A stretch of DNA of 64,000 nucleotides from Streptomyces sp. TLI_146 (GCF_002846415.1 NZ_PJMX01000001.1:3534001-3598000), one strand, 5' to 3'; positions 8,965 through 18,154 are shown, counted from the stretch's first letter. The notes: generated by a model from the sequence alone, not told the origin. Numbers and translations are program-made.

Positions 8965-8993
8965 GCCGGACCGGCCATCGCGGCCGGTCCGGC
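8965..8993 (-). terminator. Terminator downstream of rodA
   Basis: Perfect 12-base stem GCCGGACCGGCC with a 5-base loop, 36 bases after the rodA stop. It marks the end of the mre-pbp2-rodA operon. Confidence 0.75.
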
Positions 8994-9028
8994 ACCCTTC
9001 ACCCATCCTTCGCGGCCCTCGGCGGGCC

Positions 9029-10219
9029 CTATGCCGTTATCGGGCGCTGCACTCTGATCGACTGGAGCAGCCCGATCGCCACCCAGACCGCGAACATCGA
9101 CGAGCCTCCGTACGACACGAACGGCAGCGGCAGGCCCGCCACCGGCATGATGCCGAGCGTCATCCCGATGTTCTCGAAGGACTGGAAGCCGAACCAGGCG
9201 ATGATCCCGGCCGCCACGACCGTCCCGTACAGCTCGGTCGTCTCGCGGGCGATGCGGCAGGCGCGCCACAGGACCACGCCGAGCAGGACGAGGATCAGGC
9301 CCGCGCCGACGAAGCCGAGCTCCTCCCCCGCGACCGTGAAGACGAAGTCCGTCTGCTGTTCGGGGACGAACTGGCCGGTGGTCTGGCTGCCCTTGAACAG
9401 TCCGGTGCCGGTCAAGCCGCCGGAGCCGATGGCGATACGGGCCTGGTTGGTGTTGTAGCCGACGCCCGCCGGGTCCAGGTTGGGGTTGGCGAAGGCCGCG
9501 AAGCGGTTGATCTGGTACTCGTCGAGCAGCCCGAGCGCCGCCACCGCGACCGCGCCCGCCACGCCCGTCCCTATCAGGCCGAGCACCCACCGGTTGGAGG
9601 CTCCGGAGGCGAGCAGCACGCCCAGAATTATGATCACGATGACCATGACCGAGCCGAGGTCCGGCATCATCATGATGATCAGGATCGGCAGGGCGGCGAG
9701 GCCCAGCGACTTCATCACCGTGCGGTGGTCGGGATGGAGCTGGTCCCCGGCGTCGACGCGCGACGCCAGTATCATCGCCATCCCCAGAATGATGGTGATC
9801 TTGGTGAACTCGGACGGCTGGAGCGAGAAGCCGCCGCCGATGATGATCCAGGCGTGCGCGCCGTTGACGGTCGCGCCCAGCGGGGTCAGCACCGCGAGGA
9901 TCAGCACCACCGAGAGCCCGTAGAGCACCGGCACCGCGCCGCGCAGGGTGCGGTGGCCCAGCCAGATCGTGCCGATCATCAGGCCGAGCCCGATGCCGGT
10001 GTTCATGGCGTGCCGGATCAGGAAGTAGTACGGGTCGCCGTTGTTGAGCTGGGTGCGGTTGCGGGTCGCGGACCACACGAGCAGCGAGCCGATGAAGGAC
10101 AGCGCGAGCGCGGACAGCAGCAGCCACCAGTCGAGCCGGCGCAGCACCGAGTCGCGTGCGGTCAGCTTGGCGAAGGTGGAGCGCTCCGGCGCGTAGCGCT
10201 GGACGGAGAAACCGGCCAT
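9029..10219 (-). CDS. rodA: RodA/FtsW/SpoVE family peptidoglycan polymerase
   Basis: 396-residue polytopic membrane protein with about ten hydrophobic segments. SEDS family features include PEQQTDFVFTVAGEELGF and GIMPVAGLPLPFVSYGG. SEDS proteins polymerise glycan strands from lipid II together with a class B PBP, which is the gene directly upstream. The ATG overlaps the pbp2 stop codon as ATGA, indicating translational coupling. In S. coelicolor the matching gene is called sfr. It is the last gene of the mreBCD-pbp2-rodA operon. Confidence 0.95.
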   Translation of the reverse strand: MAGFSVQRYAPERSTFAKLTARDSVLRRLDWWLLLSALALSFIGSLLVWSATRNRTQLNNGDPYYFLIRHAMNTGIGLGLMIGTIWLGHRTLRGAVPVLYGLSVVLILAVLTPLGATVNGAHAWIIIGGGFSLQPSEFTKITIILGMAMILASRVDAGDQLHPDHRTVMKSLGLAALPILIIMMMPDLGSVMVIVIIILGVLLASGASNRWVLGLIGTGVAGAVAVAALGLLDEYQINRFAAFANPNLDPAGVGYNTNQARIAIGSGGLTGTGLFKGSQTTGQFVPEQQTDFVFTVAGEELGFVGAGLILVLLGVVLWRACRIARETTELYGTVVAAGIIAWFGFQSFENIGMTLGIMPVAGLPLPFVSYGGSSMFAVWVAIGLLQSIRVQRPITA

Positions 10220-12420
10220 CAGTCCCTGCGCCCCCGTCCGCCGCCCCGGTTGTCGGTGTTGGCCGCGGCGAGCTGCTGCTCCCCGGTCTTCTTCTCGGGG
10301 ACCTTCTGCGAGTCCGGGTCGTACGGCTCGATCTTCGGCGCGTCGATGGAGCCGTCGGCCTGGATCCGGGGCAGGGCCTGCTGCGGCTCGGGCAGCAGCG
10401 CGCGCTTGAGGTCCTGGTTGCCGGCGTCGTCGAGCCCGTAGAGCGCGTCGTAGATGTTGCGCACGGCGGGGCCGGAGGCGCCGGATCCCGTACCACCCTG
10501 GGAGATCGTCATGACGATCGAGTAGTCCTTGGTGTACGTGGCGAACCACGAGGTCGTCTGCTTGCCGTAGACCTCGGCGGTGCCGGTCTTGGCGTGCATC
10601 GGGATCTGCTTCTGCGGCCAGCCGCCGAACCGCCAGGCGGCCGTACCGCGGGTGGCGACTCCCGCGAGGGCTTCGTCTATGTCGTCGCGGGTGGCCTGGC
10701 TCATCGGCAGCCTGCCGTGCGACTTGGGCTTGATCTCCTTGACCGACTTTCCGTCGGCGCTGATCACGGCCTTGCCGACGGTCGGGTTGTAGAGGGTGCC
10801 ACCGTTGGAGATCGCCGAGTAGATCGTCGCCATCTGGACGGGGGTGACGAGGGTGTCGCCCTGGCCGATGGAGTAGTTGACCGAGTCACCCGCGCGCATG
10901 AGGTTTCCCTCCAGGCAGTTCTCGTACTCGATCTTCTCGACGTAGTCGCCGTCCTTCTTGCCGTGCTTGCACCAGGCGTCCTTGTTGGCCTCCCAGAACC
11001 GCTGCTTCCACTGGCGGTCGGGGACCCGGCCGGGGACCTCGCTGGGCAGGTCGATGCCGGTCTTGGAACCCAGCCCGAAGTCGTGGGCGGTCTTGTAGAA
11101 CCAGTCGGCGGCGTCCTTCTTCGGCTTCATACCGCCGTCCTTGAGCCACTGGTCGTGCGCGAGCCCGTAGTACACGGTGTCGCAGGAGACCTCCAGGGCC
11201 TGGCCGATGGTGATGTTGCCGTGGCCCTGCGACTCGAAGTTCTTGAAGACCTGGCCGCCGACCGAGTACGAACTCGGGCAGGGGTAGCTGCCGTTGAAGG
11301 AGTACCCGGCCCGCACGGCGGCCGCCGAGGAGACCACCTTGAAGATCGAGCCGGGGGCCGCCTGGCCCTGGATGGCGCGGTTCAGCAGCGGGTAGTTGGA
11401 GTCCTTGCCGGTGAGGGCCTGGTAGTCCTTGCCGGAGATGCCGCCGACCCAGGCGTTCGGGTCGTAGTTGGGCAGCGACGCCATCGCCACCACCCGGCCG
11501 GTCTTGGCCTCCATCACCACGACGGCGCCCGCGTCCGCCTTGTAGTTCTCGTTGGTGTTCTTGTCGAACTCCTTGCGTGCTTCCTCCATCGCGTGGTTCA
11601 GCTCGTACTCGGCGACGGCCTGCACCCGTGCGTCTATCGACGTGACGATGTTCGATCCCGGCTCGGCCTTGTCGCTCTGCGCCTGTCCGATGACCCGGCC
11701 GAGGTTGTCCACTTCGTAGCGGGTCACGCCCGCCTTGCCGCGCAGCTGCTTGTCGTACGTGCGCTCAAGGCCCGAGCGGCCCACCATGTCGGAGCGCAGA
11801 TACGGCGAGTCGGTGTCCTTCGCCTTGGTGATCTCGTCGTCGGTGACCGGCGAGAGATAGCCAAGGACCTGCGCGGTGTTGGCCTTGCCCGGCGAGGTGT
11901 AGCGGCGCACCGCGGTGGGGTCGGCGGTGATGCCGGGGAAGTCCTCGGAGCGCTCGCGGATCTGGAGGGCCTGCTGGGTGGTGGCCTTGTCGGTGACCGG
12001 GATCGGCTGGTACGGCGAGCCGTTCCAGCACGGCTTGGGCGTCTTGGCATCGCACAGGCGGACCTTGTCCATGACGTCCTGCGGCTTCATGCCGAGCACG
12101 CCCGCGAGCCGGGTCAGCACCGCCTTGCCCTTGTCGGGCATCTTCGTCAGATCGGTGCGCGAGGCGGAGACCACGAGGCGGGTCTCGTTGTCGGCCAGCG
12201 GCACACCGCGGGCGTCCAGGATCGCGCCGCGCACGGCGGGCTGGACCACCTGCTGCACATGGTTGTTCTTCGCCTCGTCCTCGTACTCCTGCCCGTTGCG
12301 GATCTGGAGGTACCAGAGGCGCCCGCCGAGGGTGAGGAGCAGGGAGAAGACGAGGACCTGGATGATGATGAGGCGGATCTGCACCCGGGGGGTGCGTCCG
12401 GTCTCGGGGATGTTGCTCAC
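10219..12420 (-). CDS. pbp2: Penicillin-binding protein 2 (class B transpeptidase)
   Basis: 733 residues. A single N-terminal membrane helix (residues 15-35) is followed by the PBP dimer domain and the transpeptidase domain, with active-site motifs S358-x-x-K (PGSIFK), S412-C-D and K611-T-G-T (HAKTGTAE). The second motif is SxD rather than SxN, as in PBP2 of rod-shaped bacteria. The C-terminal 100 residues are low-complexity and charged, ending GGGRGRRD. It crosslinks peptidoglycan with RodA in lateral or spore wall synthesis. Start ATG at 12420, 16 bases after mreD. Confidence 0.96.
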   Translation of the reverse strand: MSNIPETGRTPRVQIRLIIIQVLVFSLLLTLGGRLWYLQIRNGQEYEDEAKNNHVQQVVQPAVRGAILDARGVPLADNETRLVVSASRTDLTKMPDKGKAVLTRLAGVLGMKPQDVMDKVRLCDAKTPKPCWNGSPYQPIPVTDKATTQQALQIRERSEDFPGITADPTAVRRYTSPGKANTAQVLGYLSPVTDDEITKAKDTDSPYLRSDMVGRSGLERTYDKQLRGKAGVTRYEVDNLGRVIGQAQSDKAEPGSNIVTSIDARVQAVAEYELNHAMEEARKEFDKNTNENYKADAGAVVVMEAKTGRVVAMASLPNYDPNAWVGGISGKDYQALTGKDSNYPLLNRAIQGQAAPGSIFKVVSSAAAVRAGYSFNGSYPCPSSYSVGGQVFKNFESQGHGNITIGQALEVSCDTVYYGLAHDQWLKDGGMKPKKDAADWFYKTAHDFGLGSKTGIDLPSEVPGRVPDRQWKQRFWEANKDAWCKHGKKDGDYVEKIEYENCLEGNLMRAGDSVNYSIGQGDTLVTPVQMATIYSAISNGGTLYNPTVGKAVISADGKSVKEIKPKSHGRLPMSQATRDDIDEALAGVATRGTAAWRFGGWPQKQIPMHAKTGTAEVYGKQTTSWFATYTKDYSIVMTISQGGTGSGASGPAVRNIYDALYGLDDAGNQDLKRALLPEPQQALPRIQADGSIDAPKIEPYDPDSQKVPEKKTGEQQLAAANTDNRGGGRGRRD

Positions 12421-12436
12421 GCCGTGGCCCCCTCGT

Positions 12437-13120
12437 TCACAGTCGCTTGACGCCCTTGATGCGGCCGGCCCGGGCCGCGCGGTTGCGGGCGGCCTTCACG
12501 CGCAGGCCGCCCTTCTGGTTGCCGATGCGCAGCCCGGTGCCGCCGGAGAGCCAGCCGGAGGCGATGCTCGTGCCGTTCTTGGCCGAGCCGCCGCCCCCGG
12601 ACGTCTCGGCGAGCGGATCGTTCTCGGCCCGTCTGGCCACCGCCATGATCAGCGGCACCGTGAACGGGGCCAGGAGCAGGTCGTAGACGGCGGCCGTGAA
12701 CAGCAGGTTCGTCAGGCCGACATGGCGGGCCGCGGTGTCGCCGACGAGGGCGCCCACGCCCGCGTAGAGCAGGGTGGAGCCGATGGCCGCGCAGACCACC
12801 ACGACCATGGGCCCGGTGGCCGAGCGCAGTCGGCCGTGGTCGGGCTTGGCGAGCCCCGCCGCGTAACCGATCACGCAGAGGACCAGGGCGTACCGCCCGG
12901 CGGCGTGGTCGGCGGGCGGGGCCAGGTCGGAGAGCAGGCCCGCGCCGAAGCCGACGAAGGCGCCGCCGAGGTGGCCGTAGACGAGGGCCAGGCCCAGGAC
13001 CGTGAGCAGCACCAGGTCCGGGACGGCGCCCGGGAGCTGGAGCCGGGCGAGGACGCTCACCTGGACGACGAGGGCGACGACGACCAGGGCGGAGGAGAGG
13101 ATGACCCTGTTGATGCGCAT
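12437..13120 (-). CDS. mreD: Rod shape-determining protein MreD
   Basis: 227 residues with five or six hydrophobic segments and the MreD pattern LPGAVPDLVLLTVLGLALVYG. It is a membrane component of the elongation complex linking MreC, RodA and PBP2. A basic C-terminal tail of about 55 residues (GLRVKAARNRAARAGRIKG) extends past the usual MreD core. It sits 12 bases after mreC in the operon. Confidence 0.94.
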   Translation of the reverse strand: MRINRVILSSALVVVALVVQVSVLARLQLPGAVPDLVLLTVLGLALVYGHLGGAFVGFGAGLLSDLAPPADHAAGRYALVLCVIGYAAGLAKPDHGRLRSATGPMVVVVCAAIGSTLLYAGVGALVGDTAARHVGLTNLLFTAAVYDLLLAPFTVPLIMAVARRAENDPLAETSGGGGSAKNGTSIASGWLSGGTGLRIGNQKGGLRVKAARNRAARAGRIKGVKRL

Positions 13121-13132
13121 CTGGATCAGCTC

Positions 13133-14239
13133 CTACTGGTCGCCGTCGGCGGCGGCGTTGTTCGCGTTCGGATCACCGTTCGGTACGGCGTTGGGCTTCC
13201 GGTTGGGATCTGCGTTGGGGTCCGCGTTCGGGTTGCCGTTGGGGTCGCCGTTCGGGATCGGCACGTTGGGGTCGCCGTTCGGGATCGGCACGTTGGGGTC
13301 CGCCGCGTTCGGGTTCGCCTGGTTCGGGTTGGGCGAGGGGGTGACCGTCACCGTCACGGTGGGCGTCGGGGTCGGCTTGGGCTTGGCGGGCAGCACCTGG
13401 TCACGCGGGTCGGTGCGCGGGGCCTGGACGACGACGCCGACGATGTCGAGCTTGGTGAACCCGACGTACGGACGGACGTAGATGGTGCGGGTCAGATCGC
13501 CGCCGGAGGGGTCGACCTTGACGACCTCGCCGACCGGGACGCCCGGTACGAACGGCTTGTCGGACTGCGAGCCGAAGGTCACCAGCCGGTCGCCCGCCTT
13601 GACCTTGGCCTTGCCGTTGAGCAGCTGCACCGAAAGCGGCCGGTCGCCCTGGCCGGTGGCGAAGCCCAGCTCGTCGCTGTTCTCCATCCGGGTGCCGACC
13701 GTGAAGTCCGGGTCGTTGGCGAGCAGGACGGTGGCGGTGGACGGGCCGACGGTGGTGACCCGGCCGACCAGACCCTCCCCGTTCAGCACGGTCATGTCGC
13801 GCTTGATGCCGTCGCGCGAGCCGGCGTCGATGGTGACGGTCCAGGAGAAGCCCTGGGCCGCTCCTATTCCGATGACCTGCGCGGCCTTGATGCCGTACTG
13901 GCCCTCGCCGGCGGTCTTGAGCATCGCGTCGAGCTGGTTCAGGCGCGAGCGGTTGCGGGCGTCGCTGCCGAGCTTCTGCTTCAGCGCCTCGTTCTCCCGC
14001 TGGAGGTCGGCGATCTTGTTGTGGCGCTCCCCCGAGTCGCGCACCGCCCCGATGGCGTTGCCGACCGGGTCGACGGCGGCCGCCATGCCGTTCTCCACCG
14101 GCCCGAACACCGTGGCGGCGGCCTGCCGGGCCCCGTCCACCGGTGAATTCTCCCCACCCCGGATGTCGACCGTGATCAGCGCGAACGCTACGGCGATCAG
14201 CAGCACCAGGAGCAGCCGGCTCTCTCGTGTGTCCCTCAC
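13133..14239 (-). CDS. mreC: Rod shape-determining protein MreC with Asn-Pro tail
   Basis: 368 residues from a GTG start. One N-terminal membrane helix (residues 8-25) is followed by a coiled coil (about 70-100, HNKIADLQRENEALKQKLG) and the MreC beta domains (about 115-285), which lie outside the membrane and scaffold PBP2/RodA. From about residue 290 the tail is Thr-Pro-rich and then a repeat of NPN, DPN and PNGDPN units ending in GDQ. The tail includes an exact 27-base tandem duplication at DNA level. A GAGGAAGG element lies about 14 bases before the GTG, so spacing is long. Confidence 0.94.
   Translation of the reverse strand: MRDTRESRLLLVLLIAVAFALITVDIRGGENSPVDGARQAAATVFGPVENGMAAAVDPVGNAIGAVRDSGERHNKIADLQRENEALKQKLGSDARNRSRLNQLDAMLKTAGEGQYGIKAAQVIGIGAAQGFSWTVTIDAGSRDGIKRDMTVLNGEGLVGRVTTVGPSTATVLLANDPDFTVGTRMENSDELGFATGQGDRPLSVQLLNGKAKVKAGDRLVTFGSQSDKPFVPGVPVGEVVKVDPSGGDLTRTIYVRPYVGFTKLDIVGVVVQAPRTDPRDQVLPAKPKPTPTPTVTVTVTPSPNPNQANPNAADPNVPIPNGDPNVPIPNGDPNGNPNADPNADPNRKPNAVPNGDPNANNAAADGDQ
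13238..13291. repeat. Exact 27-bp tandem duplication in the mreC tail
   Basis: Two identical 27-base units (13238-13264 and 13265-13291), each encoding VPIPNGDPN on the minus strand, followed by nine bases of a third. The exactness suggests recent expansion by slippage. Confidence 0.85.
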
Positions 14240-14327
14240 GTGCGGCGGCCGTGCCTTCCTCGTCGGAATCTGTTCGATCTGTATATCAACGATCCGCCGT
14301 ACGGGTTGGCAGTGGCCCGTACGGGCG

Positions 14328-14360
14328 GTCCCCCCAGGTCATCTGATGACTCGGGGGGAC
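14328..14360 (-). terminator. Hairpin between mreB and mreC
   Basis: Interrupted stem GTCCCCCC...GGGGGGAC with an inner GTCAT/ATGAC stem, in the 136-base gap between the mreB stop and the mreC start. It could be a partial terminator that lets mreB be made in excess over mreC and mreD. Confidence 0.5.
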
Positions 14361-14375
14361 GGCTGCCGGTGGCGC

Positions 14376-15410
14376 TTATCGGCGCGGCTGGGCGTCGAGG
14401 ACCTGCTGCAGCGCCTCGAACTCCTCGACGCACTTGCCGGAACCCAGAGCGACCGAATCCAGCGGGTCCTCGGCGATGTGGATCGGCATGCCGGTCTCGC
14501 GGCGCAGCCGCTCGTCGAGGCCGCGCAGGAGCGCGCCGCCGCCGGTGAGGACGATGCCGCGGTCCATGATGTCGCCGGAGAGCTCCGGCGGGCACTTGTC
14601 GAGCGTCGTCTTCACGGCGTCGACGATCGCGTTGACCGGCTCCTCGATGGCCTTGCGGACCTCGGCGGCCGAGATGACCACGGTCTTGGGCAGCCCGGAG
14701 ACCAGGTCGCGGCCGCGGATCTCGGTGTGCTCGTCCTTGTCCAGGTCGTACGCCGAGCCGATGGTGATCTTGATCTGCTCGGCGGTGCGCTCACCGAGGA
14801 GGAGGCTGTACTCCTTCTTGATGTGCTGGATGATCGCGTTGTCCAGCTCGTCGCCGGCGACACGGATGGACTGCGCCGTGACGATTCCGCCGAGCGAGAT
14901 CACCGCGACCTCGGTGGTGCCGCCGCCGATGTCGACGACCATGTTGCCGGTCGCCTCGTGGACGGGCAGGCCCGAGCCGATGGCCGCGGCCATGGGCTCC
15001 TCGATGATGTGCACCTGGCGGGCGCCGGCCTGCGTGGAGGCCTCGATGACGGCGCGGCGCTCGACTCCGGTGATGCCGGAGGGCACGCAGACGACGACGC
15101 GCGGGCGGGCCAGGTAACGCCGCTTGTGGATCTTCAGGATGAAGTAGCGGAGCATCCGCTCCGTGATCTCGAAGTCGGCGATGACGCCGTCCTTCAGCGG
15201 TCGTACGGCCACGATGTTGCCCGGCGTACGGCCGATCATCTTCTTCGCCTCGGCGCCGACCGCCAGGATGCCGCCGGTGTTGGTGTTGATGGCGACGACG
15301 GACGGCTCGTTCAGGACGATTCCGCGGCCCCTGACGTACACCAGCGTGTTGGCGGTCCCGAGGTCGACAGCCATGTCACGGCCGATGAACGACATGTTGT
15401 TGCTCCCCAT
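14376..15410 (-). CDS. mreB: Rod shape-determining protein MreB (actin homologue)
   Basis: 344 residues with the actin-fold signatures [13 protein letters not shown] (phosphate 1), [18 protein letters not shown] (phosphate 2) and [14 protein letters not shown] (adenosine). It forms ATP-dependent filaments at the membrane; in Streptomyces, MreB is known mainly for spore-wall integrity rather than hyphal growth. The ATG at 15410 gives [12 protein letters not shown]; the internal ATG five codons later is an alternative start. First gene of the mreBCD-pbp2-rodA operon. A close paralogue lies at 18244-19251. Confidence 0.97.
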   Translation of the reverse strand: MGSNNMSFIGRDMAVDLGTANTLVYVRGRGIVLNEPSVVAINTNTGGILAVGAEAKKMIGRTPGNIVAVRPLKDGVIADFEITERMLRYFILKIHKRRYLARPRVVVCVPSGITGVERRAVIEASTQAGARQVHIIEEPMAAAIGSGLPVHEATGNMVVDIGGGTTEVAVISLGGIVTAQSIRVAGDELDNAIIQHIKKEYSLLLGERTAEQIKITIGSAYDLDKDEHTEIRGRDLVSGLPKTVVISAAEVRKAIEEPVNAIVDAVKTTLDKCPPELSGDIMDRGIVLTGGGALLRGLDERLRRETGMPIHIAEDPLDSVALGSGKCVEEFEALQQVLDAQPRR

Positions 15411-15593
15411 GAGGATGCGTCCGGCCTTCCCTAATCGAGCGTTGACGGCTTTTTAGGTCGGCGAGGTGGGTGCTGTGGGCGTGAGGCTCCATCGTAGTGC
15501 CGCCTGCACGGACACGGCGCGTTGGTCCACCTCTGGTAATGGTGACGACGTGTCGGTGCGATGCGTTCCCGACTTCGCCCCGCATATGCCGAA
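15411..15593 (-). promoter_or_regulatory. mreB upstream region
   Basis: 183 bases between the ndk terminator and mreB, with no gene. The box TACGAT (minus strand, 15496-15491) is a possible -10 element, but no convincing -35 was found. S. coelicolor mreB is reported to have several promoters, so this region probably holds the operon promoters. Confidence 0.35.
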
Positions 15594-15620
15594 GGGCGAC
15601 CGAAATTCCTTCGGTCGCCC
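15594..15620 (-). terminator. Terminator of ndk
   Basis: Perfect 11-base stem GGGCGACCGAA with a 5-base loop, about 100 bases past the ndk stop and upstream of mreB. Confidence 0.7.
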
Positions 15621-15659
15621 CAGGTCATGAGCGCTATATGGCTGATGCCCGGTCAGGCG

Positions 15660-15735
15660 GAGGACCGGAGCGGACCGGGGCCGGACCTCGGACGGAGCCG
15701 TGGACCGGACTCCGGACCGGACCTCAGACCAGACC
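15660..15735. repeat. Degenerate CCGGAC-rich tandem repeat at the ndk 3' end
   Basis: About eight irregular units of the type GGACCGGA run across the end of ndk and its 3' untranslated region. This looks like slippage-derived low-complexity DNA; it covers only the last four ndk codons. Confidence 0.6.
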
Positions 15736-16137
15736 CGGGAAGAAGATCTTCAGCTCGCGCTCGGCGGACTCCTCGGAGTCCGAGGCGTGGATGAGGTTCT
15801 CCCGGACGATGGTGCCGAAGTCGCCCCGGATGGAGCCGGGCGCGGCCGCGATCGGGTCGGTGGGGCCCGCCAGCTGGCGTACGCCCTCGATGACGCGCTC
15901 GCCCTCGGCGACGAGGACGACGACCGGGCCGGAGGCCATGAAGCCCATCAGCGGCTCGTAGAAGGGCTTGCCCTTGTGCTCGCCGTAGTGGGTCTCCAGG
16001 GTCTCCTGGTCCAGCGTGCGCAGCTCCATCGCCGGGATGGTCCAGCCGGCCTTGCGCTCGATCCGGCCGATGATCTCGCCGATCAGGCCGCGACGGACGG
16101 CGTCGGGCTTGAGGATGACGAGAGTGCGCTGGCTCAT
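15724..16137 (-). CDS. ndk: Nucleoside diphosphate kinase
   Basis: 137 residues, the usual length for a bacterial NDK. It transfers the gamma phosphate between nucleoside triphosphates and diphosphates through a phosphohistidine. The active-site sequence ENLIHASDS places the catalytic histidine at H117, and the N-terminus RTLVILKPDAVRRGL is the conserved core strand and Kpn loop start. It is upstream of mreB on the same strand but separated by a terminator, so it is probably a separate unit. Confidence 0.97.
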   Translation of the reverse strand: MSQRTLVILKPDAVRRGLIGEIIGRIERKAGWTIPAMELRTLDQETLETHYGEHKGKPFYEPLMGFMASGPVVVLVAEGERVIEGVRQLAGPTDPIAAAPGSIRGDFGTIVRENLIHASDSEESAERELKIFFPGLV

Positions 16138-16221
16138 GGTGTACGGCTCCTTGCGGCATACGTGTGCGGTGGGGCCGAGGCTACAGGGGGCGCCGGAGGC
16201 GCCGACACCCGGATCAGCCTG

Positions 16222-16270
16222 TAGGGGCGCGGGGAACCGCGCGCTCGGTCACACACGGCCCGCAGCCGAA
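16222..16270. repeat. Palindromic repeat family, solo right half (copy 2)
   Basis: AGGGGCGCGGGGAACCGCGCG followed after a spacer by GGCCCGCAGCCGAA matches the right half of the nested palindrome at 4363-4520, with a few changes. No left half is present. It lies between ndk and DUF4233. Confidence 0.7.
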
Positions 16271-16273
16271 GGC

Positions 16274-16624
16274 CTACACCTGCGGCTCTGCCTCAGCCTG
16301 GGCCGCAAACCTCGCCTTCGCCGCGTCCACCTGGCGGCCGTAGTGGATCGAGGCCCACCACAGCCCGGCGAAGACCGCGCCCAGGAAGAACATGTGCGGG
16401 ACGACGAAGCCGCTCGCGATCAGCGCGATCTGGAGCGCCCAGCCCAGCTGGAGGCCGCCGGGACGGGTCAGCACACCGCACAGGAGCAGCGAGAACAGCA
16501 TGGCGATGCCGCTGACCGTCCACACCGTGGACACGGTGAGGCTGTCGTCCTTCATGGCGACCAGACCGGCGAACCCGATGACGAAGAATTCACCGATGAG
16601 GGTGGAAGCGCAGAGCGTGCGCAT
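16274..16624 (-). CDS. DUF4233 integral membrane protein
   Basis: 116 residues with four hydrophobic segments, starting MRTLCASTLIGEFFVIGFAG. Streptomycetes and mycobacteria carry this small DUF4233 protein directly after folC, and here it starts 6 bases beyond the folC stop, so the two are an operon. Function unknown. The C-terminus is a short charged Ala/Glu tail. Confidence 0.88.
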   Translation of the reverse strand: MRTLCASTLIGEFFVIGFAGLVAMKDDSLTVSTVWTVSGIAMLFSLLLCGVLTRPGGLQLGWALQIALIASGFVVPHMFFLGAVFAGLWWASIHYGRQVDAAKARFAAQAEAEPQV

Positions 16625-16630
16625 CGGGCG

Positions 16631-18142
16631 TCAGCCCCTTCCCAGGAGCAGCCGGGCCTCGCCGACCGTGATCACGGAACCGGTGACGAGGACCCCCGCA
16701 CCGGCGTACTCGTCCTCTTCCTCCGCCAGGGTGATCGCCGCCTCCAGGGCGTCGTCCAGGCGCGGCTCGACCACCACCCGCTCGTCGCCGAAGACCTCGA
16801 CGGCGACCGCGGCCAGCTCGTCGACGTCCATCGAGCGGTGGCTGGTGTTGGCGGTGACGACGACCTCGGCGAAGACCGGCTCGAAGGCCTCCAGGAGGCC
16901 CTTCACGTCCTTGTCGGCGCTGGCCGCGACCACGCCGATCAGCCGCGAGAAGCCGAACGCCTCGGTCAGGCCCTCGGCCGTGGCCTGCGCGCCCGCCGGG
17001 TTGTGGGCGGCGTCCAGGACGACGGTGGGGCTGCGGCGCACGACCTCCAGGCGGCCGGGCGAGAGGACCGAGGCGAACGCCTTGCGGACGGTGTCCACGT
17101 CCAGCGGGCGGGCGTGCTCGGAGCCGATGCCGAAGAACGCCTCGACGGCGGCGAGCGCGACGGCCGCGTTGTGCGCCTGGTGCGCGCCGTACAGCGGCAG
17201 GAAGACGTCCTCGTACTCCCCGCCGAGGCCGCGCAGCGTCAGGAGCTGGCCGCCGACGGCGACCTCGCGCGCGACGATGCCGAACTCCATGCCCTCGCGC
17301 GCAACCGTCGCGTCCGCCTCGACGGCCTTCTTCAGCATCACCTGGGCCGCGTCGACCGGCTGCTGGGCCAGGATCACGGTCGCGTCCTGCTTGATGATCC
17401 CGGACTTCTCGACGGCGATCTCGGCGGGCGTGGAGCCGAGCCGGTCGGTGTGGTCGAGGGAGATGGGGGTGACGACGGCCACCGACGCGTCGATCACGTT
17501 CGTCGCGTCCCAGCTGCCGCCCATGCCGACCTCGACGACCGCCACGTCCACGGGGGTGTCCGCGAACGCCGCGTACGCCATACCGGTGAGGACCTCGAAG
17601 AAGGAAAGGCGGTACTCCTCCTTGGTGTCGACCATCTCCACGTACGGCTTGATGTCCTCGTACGTCTCGATGAAGCGCTCGGCCGTGATCGGCGCGCCGT
17701 CCAGGCTGATGCGCTCGGTGATCGACTGGACGTGGGGGGACGTGTACCGCCCGGTGCGCAGGTCGAAGGCGGAGAGCAGCGCCTCGACCATGCGGGCCGT
17801 GGACGTCTTGCCGTTGGTGCCGGTGATGTGGATCGAGGGGTACGCCCGCTGGGGCTCGCCCAGGACGTCCATCAGCGCCGAGATGCGGGTGACGGACGGC
17901 TCCAGCTTGGTCTCGCCCCAGCGCGTCGCCAGCTCCGTCTCGACCGCGCGCAGCGCCTTGTCGACCTCGGGGTCGGCAGGCCGTGCGGGGACGGGGTCGG
18001 CCTGCGGGGCGCCGCCTTGGGTGCGCAAGGTGCGGCTGCCGGCCTCGATCACCGCCAGGTCGGGGTCGCGCTGTGTCTCCGCCTCGACGATGTCGTCGAA
18101 GTGGTCGTCGGGGCTGCTGCTGCGGTCGGGCTGCTCGGTCAC
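16631..18142 (-). CDS. folC: Folylpolyglutamate/dihydrofolate synthase
   Basis: 503 residues. It adds glutamates to folates (and dihydropteroate to dihydrofolate in bifunctional forms) using ATP. The Mur-ligase-type P-loop is at residues 108-114 (GTNGKTS), and VVEVGMGGSWDATN and LDAAHNPAG are further family motifs. The first 60 residues are an acidic, probably disordered extension. The GTG start at 18142 has no Shine-Dalgarno site; instead TAGACT ends six bases before it, so the mRNA is probably leaderless. Confidence 0.95.
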   Translation of the reverse strand: MTEQPDRSSSPDDHFDDIVEAETQRDPDLAVIEAGSRTLRTQGGAPQADPVPARPADPEVDKALRAVETELATRWGETKLEPSVTRISALMDVLGEPQRAYPSIHITGTNGKTSTARMVEALLSAFDLRTGRYTSPHVQSITERISLDGAPITAERFIETYEDIKPYVEMVDTKEEYRLSFFEVLTGMAYAAFADTPVDVAVVEVGMGGSWDATNVIDASVAVVTPISLDHTDRLGSTPAEIAVEKSGIIKQDATVILAQQPVDAAQVMLKKAVEADATVAREGMEFGIVAREVAVGGQLLTLRGLGGEYEDVFLPLYGAHQAHNAAVALAAVEAFFGIGSEHARPLDVDTVRKAFASVLSPGRLEVVRRSPTVVLDAAHNPAGAQATAEGLTEAFGFSRLIGVVAASADKDVKGLLEAFEPVFAEVVVTANTSHRSMDVDELAAVAVEVFGDERVVVEPRLDDALEAAITLAEEEDEYAGAGVLVTGSVITVGEARLLLGRG

Positions 18143-18154
18143 GCCCCCAGTCTA
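18143..18154 (-). promoter_or_regulatory. Predicted -10 box for leaderless folC
   Basis: TAGACT (minus strand, 18154-18149) is separated from the folC GTG by six bases. ATGTCC, 17 bases further upstream, is a weak -35 candidate. Confidence 0.45.

Noticed and set aside
13161..13320. Possible CRISPR-like repeats
   Set aside because: The repeats are in frame within mreC, encode NPN/PNGDPN units and have no unique spacers.
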